Part shown: in pieces, positions 16,955 through 25,854 of the stretch
How the letters are laid out: the number at the start of each line of letters is the position of its first letter
Position numbering within the stretch: position 1 is the stretch's first letter
Source of the DNA: Chromatiaceae bacterium
GTDB taxonomy: Bacteria; Pseudomonadota; Gammaproteobacteria; Chromatiales; Chromatiaceae
Direction: 5' to 3'
NCBI GenBank assembly: GCA_025458165.1
Contig: JALOTB010000019.1
Span: 1 to 60,686 of the forward strand
Length of the DNA: 60,686 bases
Notes under the pieces: generated by a model
What the model saw: the letters and a program-made list of their open reading frames with translations, nothing else
Databases searched by the model: none
What the model was told of the DNA's origin: nothing
Program-made: the position numbers and the translations under genes

Positions 16955-17293
16955 ATGCGTCGCGTGCTCTTGCTGACCCTTTTCCTCACCGTCACGGCGG
17001 GACCGGCGCTCGGCGAGCCCCGGCGGATCGACCCGGCGGTCGAACAGTTTTGGTCGGATCGGTGCGTGCAGCAGCGACGTGACCGCAACAGGCCCCACAC
17101 CAAGGATTGCGACAACCCGGCCTACAGCGGCGGCTATCGCGCCCGCGATCCGTATCGCCACCACCAATGGCAGCCCTACGGGCACGGGTCTGGCTGGGGT
17201 TTACCGCAGTGGAGGGGTCCCGAGCCCGAGCGGCGGCGGTCCGGCTCGGGCGGCAGTTTTCGCTACCCGAGCCTCGATCCGAGCGGGCGTTAG
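16955..17293 (+). CDS. Small exported Arg/Tyr/Pro-rich protein, function unknown
   Basis: This 112-aa protein has a signal peptide (about residues 1-20, MRRVLLLTLFLTVTAGPALG before EPRR). The mature chain has two cysteines, at about residues 37 and 52, that could form one disulfide. A Tyr/His/Arg/Gly-rich tail (HHQWQPYGHGSGWG and onward) lacks regular secondary structure. GGGAGAG precedes the ATG at 16955. It resembles other small low-complexity periplasmic proteins of gammaproteobacteria but no family name can be assigned. The gene is convergent with the HlyD-type adaptor gene. Confidence 0.6.
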   Translation: MRRVLLLTLFLTVTAGPALGEPRRIDPAVEQFWSDRCVQQRRDRNRPHTKDCDNPAYSGGYRARDPYRHHQWQPYGHGSGWGLPQWRGPEPERRRSGSGGSFRYPSLDPSGR

Positions 17294-17469
17294 CCCGCGC
17301 CACCGGTCAATCGTCGCGGGCCCGGGGGGGGCCGCTGTCCATACCGGTGGGGAGACCCGCGGCCGGCGGACGGCATGGTGCCCCACCCGGCTGCTGCGGG
17401 CATTCACCCAACGCCGCGCGGATCTCGAAAGACAAGGCCCGAGGGCCTAGCCCGTCGCGCGGAGCGGGG

Positions 17470-18621
17470 TCAGCGCCCCCCGCGCGGGCTGACCCTGACC
17501 CCATCGGCGATGCGGTCGTCGGGGTGGGTGATCACAGTCTCGCCGGCGGCCAGGCCCTCGACGACCTGGGCGACCAGCCCGGCGCGCTGCCCGGTGACGA
17601 CTGGGCGTAGGCGCGCGCGGCCGTCCGCGATAACAAAGACCGCCTGGCCGTCGCCCCGCCGGAAGAGCGCGCTGGTGGGGATCTGCAGGACCTGCTCGCC
17701 GTGCCAGAGGACGAAGCTCGCCTCCACCCGGTAGCCGTCGCCGAGCGCCTCCCAGCGCTCGTGGGGCGAGGTGAGATCGGCGATCACCCAGACCCGCTGC
17801 TCCTCCACGCCGAGCGCCGAGACCTTGGTGAACCCGACCGGCTCGACGGTGCGCACCAGCGCGTCCAGGGTCCCCTCGCCACCCCAGCGCTCCAGGCGCA
17901 CCTGGGTCCCGGGGTGCACCCGTACGGCGTCGGCGGAGAGGAGATCGACCTCGACCTCCAGGGCCATGGGATCGCCGACCTCGATCAGCGGCTCGCCGGC
18001 CCTGACCACCCCTTCGCTCTTGCGCAGGAGCTTGAGCACGCTGCCGTTGACCGGCGCGCGCAGCGGGACCGGCTTGCGCTCGTCGCCCCCGCCGTCGGCG
18101 TATTCCAGGGCGGTCTGGGCGGCAGCGAGCTCGAACCGGGCGACCTCGACGGCGAACCGCGCGGAGCGCAGGTTGGCGCCCGCCTGGCGGTCGCGGCTGC
18201 GCGCCTCGTCCAGCTCTTGTTGCGGCACGGTGCGCTCGCGACGCAGCTCCTCCATGCGGTTGCGCTCCTCGGCCATGCGCAGCGCCGCTTGCGCGCGGGA
18301 CACCCGCGCCTCGGCCTCGGCGCGGCTGCGCGGGTCCAGCACCGGGGAGGGGGATGGCTCCAGACAGGCGAGGACCTGGTCCCAGGTCACCGGGTCGCCG
18401 ACCTCGAGCTGGATGCGGCGCAGATACCCGGCGACCGGGGCGGAGATGACGAAGCGGTCCTTCACCCGGGTGCGGCCCTCCTCGTCGACGGTCACCGTGA
18501 GCGGGGCCTCGCGCACCAGCGCCGCGTCGACCACCAGCGGCCGCGGCCAAAAGCCCCAGGCAAGCCCGGCGATGACCAGTAGGGCCAGGCTGAGCAGTCC
18601 GAGCACGCGGGGCCAGGGCAT
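17470..18621 (-). CDS. HlyD-family periplasmic adaptor of an FtsX-type ABC exporter
   Basis: This 383-aa membrane fusion protein has an N-terminal anchor (LLSLALLVIAGLAWGFW). Lipoyl-like halves (APVAGYLRRIQLEVGDPV and RAPVNGSVLKLLRKSEGVV) flank a long coiled-coil hairpin rich in Ala, Glu and Arg (about residues 95-175). The beta-barrel end contains VWVIADLTSPHERWEAL. It is the third gene of a minus-strand operon after the ATPase and the FtsX permease, starting 5 bp after the permease stop. By analogy with MacA/DevB it would couple the ABC motor to an outer-membrane channel. The substrate is not predictable. Confidence 0.9.
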   Translation of the reverse strand: MPWPRVLGLLSLALLVIAGLAWGFWPRPLVVDAALVREAPLTVTVDEEGRTRVKDRFVISAPVAGYLRRIQLEVGDPVTWDQVLACLEPSPSPVLDPRSRAEAEARVSRAQAALRMAEERNRMEELRRERTVPQQELDEARSRDRQAGANLRSARFAVEVARFELAAAQTALEYADGGGDERKPVPLRAPVNGSVLKLLRKSEGVVRAGEPLIEVGDPMALEVEVDLLSADAVRVHPGTQVRLERWGGEGTLDALVRTVEPVGFTKVSALGVEEQRVWVIADLTSPHERWEALGDGYRVEASFVLWHGEQVLQIPTSALFRRGDGQAVFVIADGRARLRPVVTGQRAGLVAQVVEGLAAGETVITHPDDRIADGVRVSPRGGR

Positions 18622-18626
18622 CGCGA

Positions 18627-20990
18627 TTACTCCCGCGTCTTGAGCACGGCGACCAGGTCCAGCCGCTTGAGCCGGAACCAGAGGATGGTCGCCGAGATCA
18701 GGGCCGAGGCCAGCACCACGGCGGCGGCGAAGGCGTAGGTGTCGGGCGCGACCACCAGCGCGATGCGGTAGAGGTCGGATTCGAACTGGGTGGCGAGGAA
18801 CCACCCCAGCGCGCGCCCGAACAGGAACCCGAGCGGCAGGGCGGCGAGGGTCAGCAGCGCCAGCTCGCCGAGCAGGATGTAGGCGATCTCGCCGTGGCTG
18901 AACCCCAGCACCCGCAGGCTCGCGAGCTCGCGCCCGCGCTCGGACAGCGCGATGCGGGCGCTGTTGTAGACCACGCCGAAGGCGATGATCCCCCCCAAGA
19001 GCGCGGTGATCAGGGTGAAGAAGAGGATGGTCTCCTCCATGGTGCGGTTGAAGCTCTCGATCGCGGTCGACTTGGACACGGTGCCCGCGACCCGCGGCAT
19101 CTCCTTGAGCGCCGCGTAGACCGCCTTCTCCTGCTCGGGGTCGAGCGCCAGGAATGCCCCGCTCAACGCCGGCCCCTCGCCCATCAGCCGGTTGAGGGCC
19201 CGCCGCTCCATGTAGGCCCCGACCCCCATGTACTGCCGCGCGAGCCCGACCACGGGGATCTCCAGCAGCGGGCGGCTGCCCTCGAGGACCTCGGCGACCA
19301 GCCGGTCCCCGACGCCTACCCCGAGCAGCTCAGCGAGATAGTCGGTCAGCACCACTCCGCCGGGGGGCAGCTCGATACGGCGGAGCTCCGTGTCGATCAG
19401 CCGGTAGAGCTCGCCCTCGGGCTCCAGCCCCTGGATCTGGGTGCGGTAGCTCCGATGTCCCGCACTTAGCCTAACCGGGACGGCGCGGAAGCCCTCGGCG
19501 TAGCGCACCCCGGGCAGGGCGGTGATCGAATAGAGCGCGCGCTGGGAGGTCGGCTCGACGAAGCTCAGCATCAGGTCCTCGCGCTGGCTGACGCGATACT
19601 GCACGTCGATCATGTAGCCGATGGCGTCGCGCTGGAAGTTCGAGACCACCACGATGCCGCAGGCGCTGGCGATGCCGAGCACGGTCAGCAGGGCCTTGAG
19701 CGGCCGGCGCTCGATGTGGCGGGCGATCATCCGGCTCGGCTGGGCGAGCCAGCGCTGCAGCCCCAGGCGCTCGATCAGAGTGGCGCGGTAGAGCGGCGGG
19801 GTCTCGGGTCGCATCCCCTCGGCGGGCGGCAGGCCCGCCGCGCGGCCCACGGCGAGCAGGGTCCCGGCGAGCCCGGCGGCCGTGCTGACCAGCGCGGCAA
19901 GCGCGATCACCCAGGGCTCCAGCCGGTAGATCAGGAAGGGGAAGCGGTAAAACTCGGCATAGAGTCCGCTCATCCCGCGGCCCATCCACACCCCGACCGC
20001 GATGCCCAGGGCGAGCCCCAATGCGACGATCACGAGCACCAGCTTGACGAAGTGCCAGCCGACCTCGGCGTTGCTGTAGCCGAAGGCCTTGAGGATAGCG
20101 ATCTGTTCGCGCTGGGTGCTGATCAGCCGGGTGACGACCACATTGAGCAGGAAGGCGGCGACACCGAGGAAGATGGTCGGGAAGACCGCGGCCATGGTCT
20201 CCAGCCCACGCAGCTCCTCAGTCAGGAAACGGTGGGAGAGCTGGTCGTCGCGGGTGTAGGCGCCGTGGCTGCCGTAGGGTGCGAGCAGGAGATCGAGCGC
20301 GTCGATCACCGCAAGCGGGCTGCTCCCGGACTCCAGGGTGATAACGAGGTCGTTGAAGGCGCCTTCGAGGTCGTAGGCGGCGGCGAGGGGCCGGCGCCCC
20401 ATCCAGAGCACTGCGTAACGCTCGTAGTCGGGGAAGAGACCGCCCGGCGGGAGCTGGTAGATGTACTCGGGCGAGAGGCCGATGCCGACGATGGTGAGCG
20501 CGCGCTTGCGCCCGTTCAGGACCACGGGGACGCGGTCGCCGAGCGTCAGACCATGGGCCTCGGCGAAGGTGTCGGAGAGCACCGCCTCGTCGGCCCGGCC
20601 CGGCTCGGGGAGCCGCCCCTGGCGGAGATACAGCCGGTTCAGCAGCGGCTCGCCGCTCTCCGGCAGCGAGACCAGGGTCGCGATCACCGGGTCGGTGAAG
20701 CCCGGGAGTTGGACGTTGGCGGCCGCGACCACCCGCCCCTCGGCCTTGTCGATGCCCGGCAAGGCGCGGACGCGCTCGACGAGCGACTCGGGGGCGCGCT
20801 TGACCCCGGCGAAGACCTGGGCGAAGCGGTGCTCGCGGTAGTAGCGCTCCTGGGTGAAGATCAGCGAGTCGTAGGTGGAAAGCGACATCACGAAGGTCGC
20901 GATGCCGCCCACCAGCACCAGGGCGATGGCGAGCACCATGCCGCGCATGCCCCAGAGGTCGCGCAGGAGCTTGCGGTCGAGCGCCCTCAC
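18627..20990 (-). CDS. ABC transporter permease with two FtsX domains
   Basis: This 787-aa inner-membrane protein has an N-terminal helix (about residues 18-38), a periplasmic MacB-like core and a first FtsX block near residues 260-400 ([20 protein letters not shown], then [17 protein letters not shown]). After a second periplasmic core the FtsX block repeats near residues 660-780 ([29 protein letters not shown]). This duplicated form is typical of large DUF214 permeases that act as mechanotransmitters, not classical channels. The start is GTG at 20990, overlapping the ATPase stop as GTGA, with a GGAG about 10 bp before it. The earlier ATG reading would run through the ATPase gene. Confidence 0.9.
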   Translation of the reverse strand: MRALDRKLLRDLWGMRGMVLAIALVLVGGIATFVMSLSTYDSLIFTQERYYREHRFAQVFAGVKRAPESLVERVRALPGIDKAEGRVVAAANVQLPGFTDPVIATLVSLPESGEPLLNRLYLRQGRLPEPGRADEAVLSDTFAEAHGLTLGDRVPVVLNGRKRALTIVGIGLSPEYIYQLPPGGLFPDYERYAVLWMGRRPLAAAYDLEGAFNDLVITLESGSSPLAVIDALDLLLAPYGSHGAYTRDDQLSHRFLTEELRGLETMAAVFPTIFLGVAAFLLNVVVTRLISTQREQIAILKAFGYSNAEVGWHFVKLVLVIVALGLALGIAVGVWMGRGMSGLYAEFYRFPFLIYRLEPWVIALAALVSTAAGLAGTLLAVGRAAGLPPAEGMRPETPPLYRATLIERLGLQRWLAQPSRMIARHIERRPLKALLTVLGIASACGIVVVSNFQRDAIGYMIDVQYRVSQREDLMLSFVEPTSQRALYSITALPGVRYAEGFRAVPVRLSAGHRSYRTQIQGLEPEGELYRLIDTELRRIELPPGGVVLTDYLAELLGVGVGDRLVAEVLEGSRPLLEIPVVGLARQYMGVGAYMERRALNRLMGEGPALSGAFLALDPEQEKAVYAALKEMPRVAGTVSKSTAIESFNRTMEETILFFTLITALLGGIIAFGVVYNSARIALSERGRELASLRVLGFSHGEIAYILLGELALLTLAALPLGFLFGRALGWFLATQFESDLYRIALVVAPDTYAFAAAVVLASALISATILWFRLKRLDLVAVLKTRE

Positions 20991-21718
20991 CAGGAGATCT
21001 CCCGCGGCGACTTCTTGTGCGGGTTTACGCGGACCTCGGCGATCTCGCCGTCGGCGAGGCGTACCACCCGGTCGGCCATGGCGGCAATGTCGGCGTTGTG
21101 GGTGATCAGGGCGGTGGTCGCGCCGAGCTCGCGATTCACCCGCTCCAGGGCCTCCAGGACGGTGATCCCCGTGGCCGAATCGAGTGCCCCGGTCGGCTCG
21201 TCGCACAGCAGCACCGCCGGGTTCTTGGCGATCGCGCGGGCGATGGCCACGCGCTGCTGTTCGCCGCCGGAGAGCTGGGCCGGGAAGTGGTCCAGCCGAG
21301 CGCCGAGCCCGACCAGGGTGAGGGCGTCCTCCGGGCGCATGGGGTGGCGCGTGATCTCGGTCACCGCGGCGACGTTTTCACGCGCCGTCAGGCTTGGGAT
21401 CAGGTTATAGAACTGGAACACGAAGCCGACGTGGTGGCGGCGGTACTCGGTCAGCCGCCGCTCGCTGGCGTGGGTGAGGTCCCAGTCGCGGTAGCGCACC
21501 TCCCCGCTGGTCGCGGTGTCGAGCCCGCCCAAGATATTGAGCAGGGTGGACTTGCCGCTCCCCGAGGGGCCGAGCAGGACGATCAGCTCGCCGGGGTAGA
21601 GCTCCAGGTCCACCCCGCGCAGGGCGTGGACCTCCACCTGACCCATGGCGTAGACCTTGGTGACCCCGCGGACCTGGAACAGGGGCACGCGCTCTGGGAC
21701 TTGGGCGGGCTCGCCCAT
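20987..21718 (-). CDS. ABC transporter ATPase, MacB/LolD class
   Basis: This 243-aa ATP-binding protein powers the downstream FtsX permease. Walker A is GPSGSGKST, the signature is [10 protein letters not shown], Walker B is VLLCDEPT and the H-loop is ALITHN. The sequence [24 protein letters not shown] and the Q-loop [18 protein letters not shown] are typical of the lipoprotein/macrolide-exporter (LolD/MacB) class. The ATG at 21718 is chosen because the ABC domain starts about 15 residues later; an upstream in-frame ATG would add 48 low-complexity residues. First gene of the ATPase-permease-adaptor operon. Confidence 0.93.
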   Translation of the reverse strand: MGEPAQVPERVPLFQVRGVTKVYAMGQVEVHALRGVDLELYPGELIVLLGPSGSGKSTLLNILGGLDTATSGEVRYRDWDLTHASERRLTEYRRHHVGFVFQFYNLIPSLTARENVAAVTEITRHPMRPEDALTLVGLGARLDHFPAQLSGGEQQRVAIARAIAKNPAVLLCDEPTGALDSATGITVLEALERVNRELGATTALITHNADIAAMADRVVRLADGEIAEVRVNPHKKSPREISW

Positions 21719-22016
21719 GGGGCTGGCTACTGTGACCGCTCGGCGATTACAAGCGGGAGGAGGGCACTCGACCGCACCGACCCCTGGGGGGCCGTCGACC
21801 CGCTCGTGGCGCGGGTCCTCGGGCCAGGTGAAGTCGTCCCCGTGGGTGTAGACGGCGGTCACGCAAGGCGTCGCTCATGATGCCCCAAAGACATGGAAGG
21901 CCACCCTTGAGAGTGTATACCCCTGAGATCGCGATTTTCCGCCGTGAGGCGGGCGATCGCACCAAGTCGGGGCGGGCGGGCTCAGGCTGCACCCGCTGAG
22001 GGCGAGCGCGGCGCGA
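21719..22016. other. Region between the ABC operon and gpmI, no gene seen
   Basis: About 300 bp that hold the upstream region of the ABC operon and the 3' flank of gpmI. A weak AT-rich patch lies at 21905-21945 (gtgtatacccctgagatcgcg). No RNA gene or convincing promoter pair was found. The short ORFs here do not resemble known proteins. Confidence 0.35.
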
Positions 22017-23594
22017 TCAGGCGGCGTCCAGTCGCTCCAGTGCCGGGACGACGACCGGGGCCATTGGGCGGATCAAAAGCGAACGACCGGTCATGGCCGG
22101 GTGCTCCGGAAGTCCCATCAGATGCAGGACCGTTGGGGCCACGTCGGCCAGGCCGCCGCTGGCGGCTAGGAGCCACCGCTCCTGGTCGACGACCAGGAAG
22201 GGAACGGGATTGGTGGTGTGCTGGGTGTGCGGCTCATCGGTCTCGGGGTCGACCATCAGGTCGCAGTTGCCGTGGTCGGCCGTGAGGATCGCCGAGTAGC
22301 CCGCCGCGATGGCCGCGTCGAGCACGCGTCCGACCTGGTGATCGAGGGCCTCGACCGCGCGGATCGCGGCGTTCATGTCACCGGTGTGGCCGACCATGTC
22401 CCCATTGGCGAAGTTCACCACGATGAAGCCGTAGCCCTCGCCGATGGCGCGGATGACGGCGTCTGCGACCGCCGGCGCGCTCATTTCGGGCTTGAGGTCG
22501 TAGGTGGCGACCTGCGGCGACGGAACTAGATGATGCTCCTCGCCGGAGAGAAGCTCCTGACTACCCCCATTGAAGAAGTAGGTGACGTGCGCGTACTTCT
22601 CGGTCTCGGCGCAGTGGTACTGGCGGATGCCCGATGCGCTGAGCAGGCGGTTGAGGGTGACGGCTGGGGCCTCGGGGGAGAAGGCGTAGGGCAGGGCGAG
22701 TCGTCGGTCGTACTCCATCATGCAGGTCACGTCCGCGAGCCGCGGCTCGCCGCGGTCGAAACCGTCGAACTGGGCCTCGGCCAGCGCGGCGACGATCTGC
22801 CGCGGTCGGTCCTTGCGGAAATTGAAGGAGATCAAAGGCTCGCCGGCGGCGATGCCCTTGTAGCCGCCGATGACGGTCGGCGGGATGAACTCGTCGGTCT
22901 TGCCTGCGGCATAGGCGTTCTCGATGGCGGCCAAGGCGCTCGGTGCGCTGCGCCCCCGCCCGAGAACCATGGCGCGCCAGGCGCGCTCGGTACGATCCCA
23001 GCGGCGGTCGCGGTCCATCGCGAAGTACCGCCCGGCGACCGTCGCGACGGCCCCGCGAGCGGCGCTCAACGCGCGCTCGATGTCGCGGAGCCCATGGAGC
23101 GCGGACTTGGGCGGCGTGTCCCGTCCGTCGGTGACAAGGTGTACCAGCGGCTGTGCCCCCTTGGTGCGGCACAGCTCTACGAGCGCGAGGAGATGGGAGA
23201 CGTGGCTGTGCACGCCGCCGTCCGAGGCGAGACCGAAGAGGTGCAGCGGGCGGCCAACCGAGACGGCCCGTTCCACGGCGGCCACCAGGGCAGGGTTGGT
23301 CCCGAAGCTGCCGTCTGCGATGGCGTCGTCGATCAGGACCAGGTCCTGGCGCACGACGCAACCACTGCCCAGGGTCAGGTGGCCGACCTCGGAGTTGCCC
23401 ATCTGCCCGTCCGGCAGGCCGACGCCGGCCCCTGAGGCGTTGAGCAAGGTGAACGGATAGCGGAAGAAATACTCGTCGAGCCGCGGGGTGCGTGCCGCGG
23501 CGATCGCATTGTTGATCTTGCTCGGGTTGATGCCGAAGCCGTCGAGGATCATCAGCACGACCGGGGTCGTTGGGGTGCGAGCTTGCTCAGTCAT
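22017..23594 (-). CDS. gpmI: 2,3-bisphosphoglycerate-independent phosphoglycerate mutase
   Basis: This 525-aa Mn-dependent enzyme of the alkaline phosphatase superfamily interconverts 3- and 2-phosphoglycerate in glycolysis and gluconeogenesis. The metal-binding start VVLMILDGFG, the phospho-serine motif MGNSEVGH (Ser about 68) and the HSHVSHLLAL and LTADHGNCD segments are all present. The length is normal for GpmI (about 510-550 aa). The ATG at 23594 places the protein start a few residues before the conserved core; an upstream ATG 15 codons earlier adds no conserved sequence. No strong Shine-Dalgarno sequence is visible. Confidence 0.95.
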   Translation of the reverse strand: MTEQARTPTTPVVLMILDGFGINPSKINNAIAAARTPRLDEYFFRYPFTLLNASGAGVGLPDGQMGNSEVGHLTLGSGCVVRQDLVLIDDAIADGSFGTNPALVAAVERAVSVGRPLHLFGLASDGGVHSHVSHLLALVELCRTKGAQPLVHLVTDGRDTPPKSALHGLRDIERALSAARGAVATVAGRYFAMDRDRRWDRTERAWRAMVLGRGRSAPSALAAIENAYAAGKTDEFIPPTVIGGYKGIAAGEPLISFNFRKDRPRQIVAALAEAQFDGFDRGEPRLADVTCMMEYDRRLALPYAFSPEAPAVTLNRLLSASGIRQYHCAETEKYAHVTYFFNGGSQELLSGEEHHLVPSPQVATYDLKPEMSAPAVADAVIRAIGEGYGFIVVNFANGDMVGHTGDMNAAIRAVEALDHQVGRVLDAAIAAGYSAILTADHGNCDLMVDPETDEPHTQHTTNPVPFLVVDQERWLLAASGGLADVAPTVLHLMGLPEHPAMTGRSLLIRPMAPVVVPALERLDAA

Positions 23595-23744
23595 GATGCG
23601 GTCTATGGCGGTGTCGGACGTTCGGGTAGCGTGCAGCAAGATCGGTGCCGGGTGTCATGATCCGCGGCCGACCGGCGCCCGCTGTCCCTGATTCGAAAAA
23701 GGTATGGGCTGTCCTTTGAAATTTCGATCAATGGGCCAGGACGC

Positions 23745-24494
23745 TCAGGCGCGCCGCCCAGGGTTGACGAGCCGCTTCATGTCGCGCACGGCGGCGTGGA
23801 GCCCGTAGAAGATCGCCCGAGCGATGATCGCGTGGCCGATGTTGAGCTCCGAAATGCCAGGGATGGCCGCCACCGCCTTGACGTTGTGGTAATCCAGGCC
23901 GTGCCCGGCGTTGACCTGCAGCCCCAACCCGACGCCTTGGACCACCGCACGGCGGATGCGCTCTAGCTCGGCCGCCCGCTCCGCGGGAGCTCGGGCGTCG
24001 GCGTAGCGCCCGGTGTGGATCTCCACCACGGGGGCACCGATCTCGTGCGCCGCCTCGATCTGCCCAGGCTCCGGGTCGATGAACAGCGAGACGCGGATGG
24101 CGGCCTCCGCGAGCATGGCGCAGAAGTCCCTGAGCTGGGCGCGGCTACTGGCAACGTCGAGCCCGCCCTCCGTGGTCAGCTCCTCACGGCGCTCGGGCAC
24201 CAGGCAGCAGTCCGCCGGGCGGATGCGCCGGGCGATCGCACCCATGGCCGGGGTGGCGGCCATCTCCAGGTTCATGCGTGTCTGCAGGATGTCGCGCAGG
24301 GCCTCGACGTCGCGGTCCTGGATGTGGCGGCGGTCCTCGCGCAGGTGCAGGGTGATGGCGTCGGCCCCCGCCTGCTCGGCCACCAGGGCGGCCTGGATCG
24401 GCTCGGGATAGCGCGTCCCGCGCGCCTGGCGAAGGGTCGCGACGTGATCGATGTTGACCCCGAGTAGGATCTCTCGGTGGCTTAGCTCAGACAT
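23745..24494 (-). CDS. pdxJ: Pyridoxine 5'-phosphate synthase PdxJ
   Basis: This 249-aa TIM-barrel enzyme condenses 1-deoxyxylulose 5-phosphate with 3-amino-2-oxopropyl phosphate to give pyridoxine 5'-phosphate, the last ring-forming step of vitamin B6 synthesis. The N-terminus [21 protein letters not shown] is diagnostic. [20 protein letters not shown] and [16 protein letters not shown] are also conserved. It ends the long rpoE-to-pdxJ minus-strand series, as recO-pdxJ does in E. coli. A structured repeat lies 36 bp upstream of its ATG, between recO and pdxJ. Confidence 0.96.
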   Translation of the reverse strand: MSELSHREILLGVNIDHVATLRQARGTRYPEPIQAALVAEQAGADAITLHLREDRRHIQDRDVEALRDILQTRMNLEMAATPAMGAIARRIRPADCCLVPERREELTTEGGLDVASSRAQLRDFCAMLAEAAIRVSLFIDPEPGQIEAAHEIGAPVVEIHTGRYADARAPAERAAELERIRRAVVQGVGLGLQVNAGHGLDYHNVKAVAAIPGISELNIGHAIIARAIFYGLHAAVRDMKRLVNPGRRA

Positions 24495-24530
24495 GGGCTA
24501 GCTCCAGCTCGGCGCATTTTTTGAGGCGAC

Positions 24531-24670
24531 GCGGATTACTGGCGATCCTAGCCAAAATCAGCACGCGGTCCGCGAGGCGCGACGCTGGGACCGCTTCGTT
24601 CCCAAGCGCTCAGTCGCTTGAGAACGGCGGCACATCCCTGTTCCGAGGGGAACGCTGAATCAATCAGCGT
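24531..24670 (-). repeat. Copy A of a 140-nt structured intergenic repeat (pdxJ leader)
   Basis: This copy matches 50071-50210 in inverted orientation without gaps: by hand count about 120 of 140 positions agree. Read on the minus strand it can form three stem-loops. One is a 7-bp stem at 24652-24670. One is a 12-bp stem at 24597-24626 with a single G-U pair. The third is a compound hairpin at 24531-24564. It occupies most of the recO-pdxJ gap and would be in the pdxJ leader RNA. Terminator function is unlikely, as no T-tract follows. Confidence 0.7.
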
Positions 24671-24759
24671 GTCCCTGGGTCTCATGAAAGACCAGCCCGC
24701 AGAGCAACGCGAAACCCGGCGTAACGATGCAGGGCAAGATGCGTCGCACCCCTTCGGCG

Positions 24760-25548
24760 TTATTTGCGCCCATTGGCGTTCATTTGCGGACTGATGCTCT
24801 CTTCAGCTTCATTGGCGCTCATTTGCGGCTGATTCGCTCTCGGCCGGCGGCGGAACAGCTCGCGGGTCTTGAGCGGGCGCGGACCCAGGTGGGGCGCGAG
24901 CAAGGCGCGTGTCAGGTCCCTTGCCTCGCGCGCCTGGGGACCCGTCAGCGGTGTATCACCCGCCAGGCGCAGCAGGGTGTCGCCGGAGATCCCGTCCGCC
25001 TCGGTCTCGGCGACCGGACACATCCCAAGCTCCGCCACGAAACGGTAGCGCTGACTCGACACGACGGGCTCACCAGTCCCAGCCTCGCGGTCGAGCGCGA
25101 CGGCGTAGCCGAGCTCGCGCAGCAGTTGCAGCTCGAAGCGTCGCAGCACCGGCTCGGCCTCGGCGTGCGCCGCCAGCTCGCCGAGGGAGGCATGGTAGAA
25201 GGCGAAGACCGCGGCATGGGGATCGGCCCGGCCGAGCAGGCGCATCAGGAGCTCGTTGAGGTAGAACCCACAGTAGAGCCGCTCCCCGGCGAGTGGGAAC
25301 CGGCGGCCCCCGGACTCGCAGCGGGTCAGGGTGCGGACCTCGCCCGTGCCGCTCCACGACAACCAGAGGGGCTGAAAGGGTTGCAGCAGTGCGACCGCCC
25401 CGCTCTTCGGCCGCCGGGCGCCCTTGGCCACTGCCGGAAAGCGCCCATGAGCGCCCGCGAAGACCTCTACGACCAGGCTGGTGTCGCCATAGTCCCGCCG
25501 ATGCAGCACGAAACAACGCTGCAGGTGATCGCGCGCCTGTGCGTCCAA
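24760..25548 (-). CDS. recO: DNA repair protein RecO
   Basis: This 262-aa recombination mediator works with RecR to load RecA at gaps. The N-terminal OB-fold opens FVLHRRDYGDTSLVVEVFAGAHG and is followed by AKGARRPKS. The helical C-terminal domain includes CGFYLNELLMRLLGRADPH. The start is a TTG at 25548, the only initiator before the conserved fold, with no obvious Shine-Dalgarno sequence. The last 20-25 residues (ANQPQMSANEAEE, SPQMNANGRK) are encoded by an intergenic repeat (24761-24828) and are not part of the RecO fold. It follows era as in other gammaproteobacteria but 306 bp away. Confidence 0.9.
   Translation of the reverse strand: MDAQARDHLQRCFVLHRRDYGDTSLVVEVFAGAHGRFPAVAKGARRPKSGAVALLQPFQPLWLSWSGTGEVRTLTRCESGGRRFPLAGERLYCGFYLNELLMRLLGRADPHAAVFAFYHASLGELAAHAEAEPVLRRFELQLLRELGYAVALDREAGTGEPVVSSQRYRFVAELGMCPVAETEADGISGDTLLRLAGDTPLTGPQAREARDLTRALLAPHLGPRPLKTRELFRRRPRANQPQMSANEAEESISPQMNANGRK
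24761..24828 (-). repeat. CGCAAATGAACGC-type repeat fused to the recO 3' end
   Basis: On the minus strand the sequence holds several close variants of CGCAAATGAACGC (for example agtccgcaaatgaacgcc and gccgcaaatgagcgcc). The same core occurs at 39321-39351 and 46616-46745. Here the recO frame reads through the repeat, giving Met/Asn/Ala-rich residues at its C-terminus. Confidence 0.6.
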
Positions 25549-25854
25549 GGGTCAGTGAAGAGTCAAAACAAGTTGAACAGTGCCCATGGTCGTCGTTGTC
25601 GTGGTCGGAGATCGCATTGGGGGCTGATTACTAAGCTCAGGCAGCGACGCCGAGAGGTACGAGAGAATCCGGGGCTATAGGACGACCTCGATGACGACAA
25701 CGAGCATGTTGCTAACTTCGCCTTCGGCGGATTGAGTTATTCGTGACCGATTCGTTAGCGTATAGCCTCTGGGGGCTATGGCTCAAGAATTAGAGAGAGG
25801 CAGGTGGGTTGGCGTTGAATCATTCTCGAATACGCACATCCCTCCGCAATCCGC
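25549..25854. repeat. Intergenic element with GAC/CGT-rich inverted arms between era and recO
   Basis: No gene is seen in 306 bp. Arms at 25586-25613 (catggtcgtcgttgtcgtgg and onward) and 25681-25708 (gacgacctcgatgacgacaa and onward) are largely complementary and enclose about 67 bp. A separate hairpin ATAGCC-tctggg-GGCTAT lies near 25760-25777. The architecture resembles the element at 14079-14250. Base composition falls below that of the flanking genes. It separates era and recO, which are usually adjacent. Confidence 0.5.

Noticed and set aside
19716..21410. 564-codon plus-strand ORF antisense to the ABC operon
   Set aside because: Codon composition and lack of recognisable domains show it to be a shadow of the permease and ATPase genes.
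24500..24700. Rho-independent terminators at the structured repeat
   Set aside because: Stems are long but no T-tract follows on either strand.
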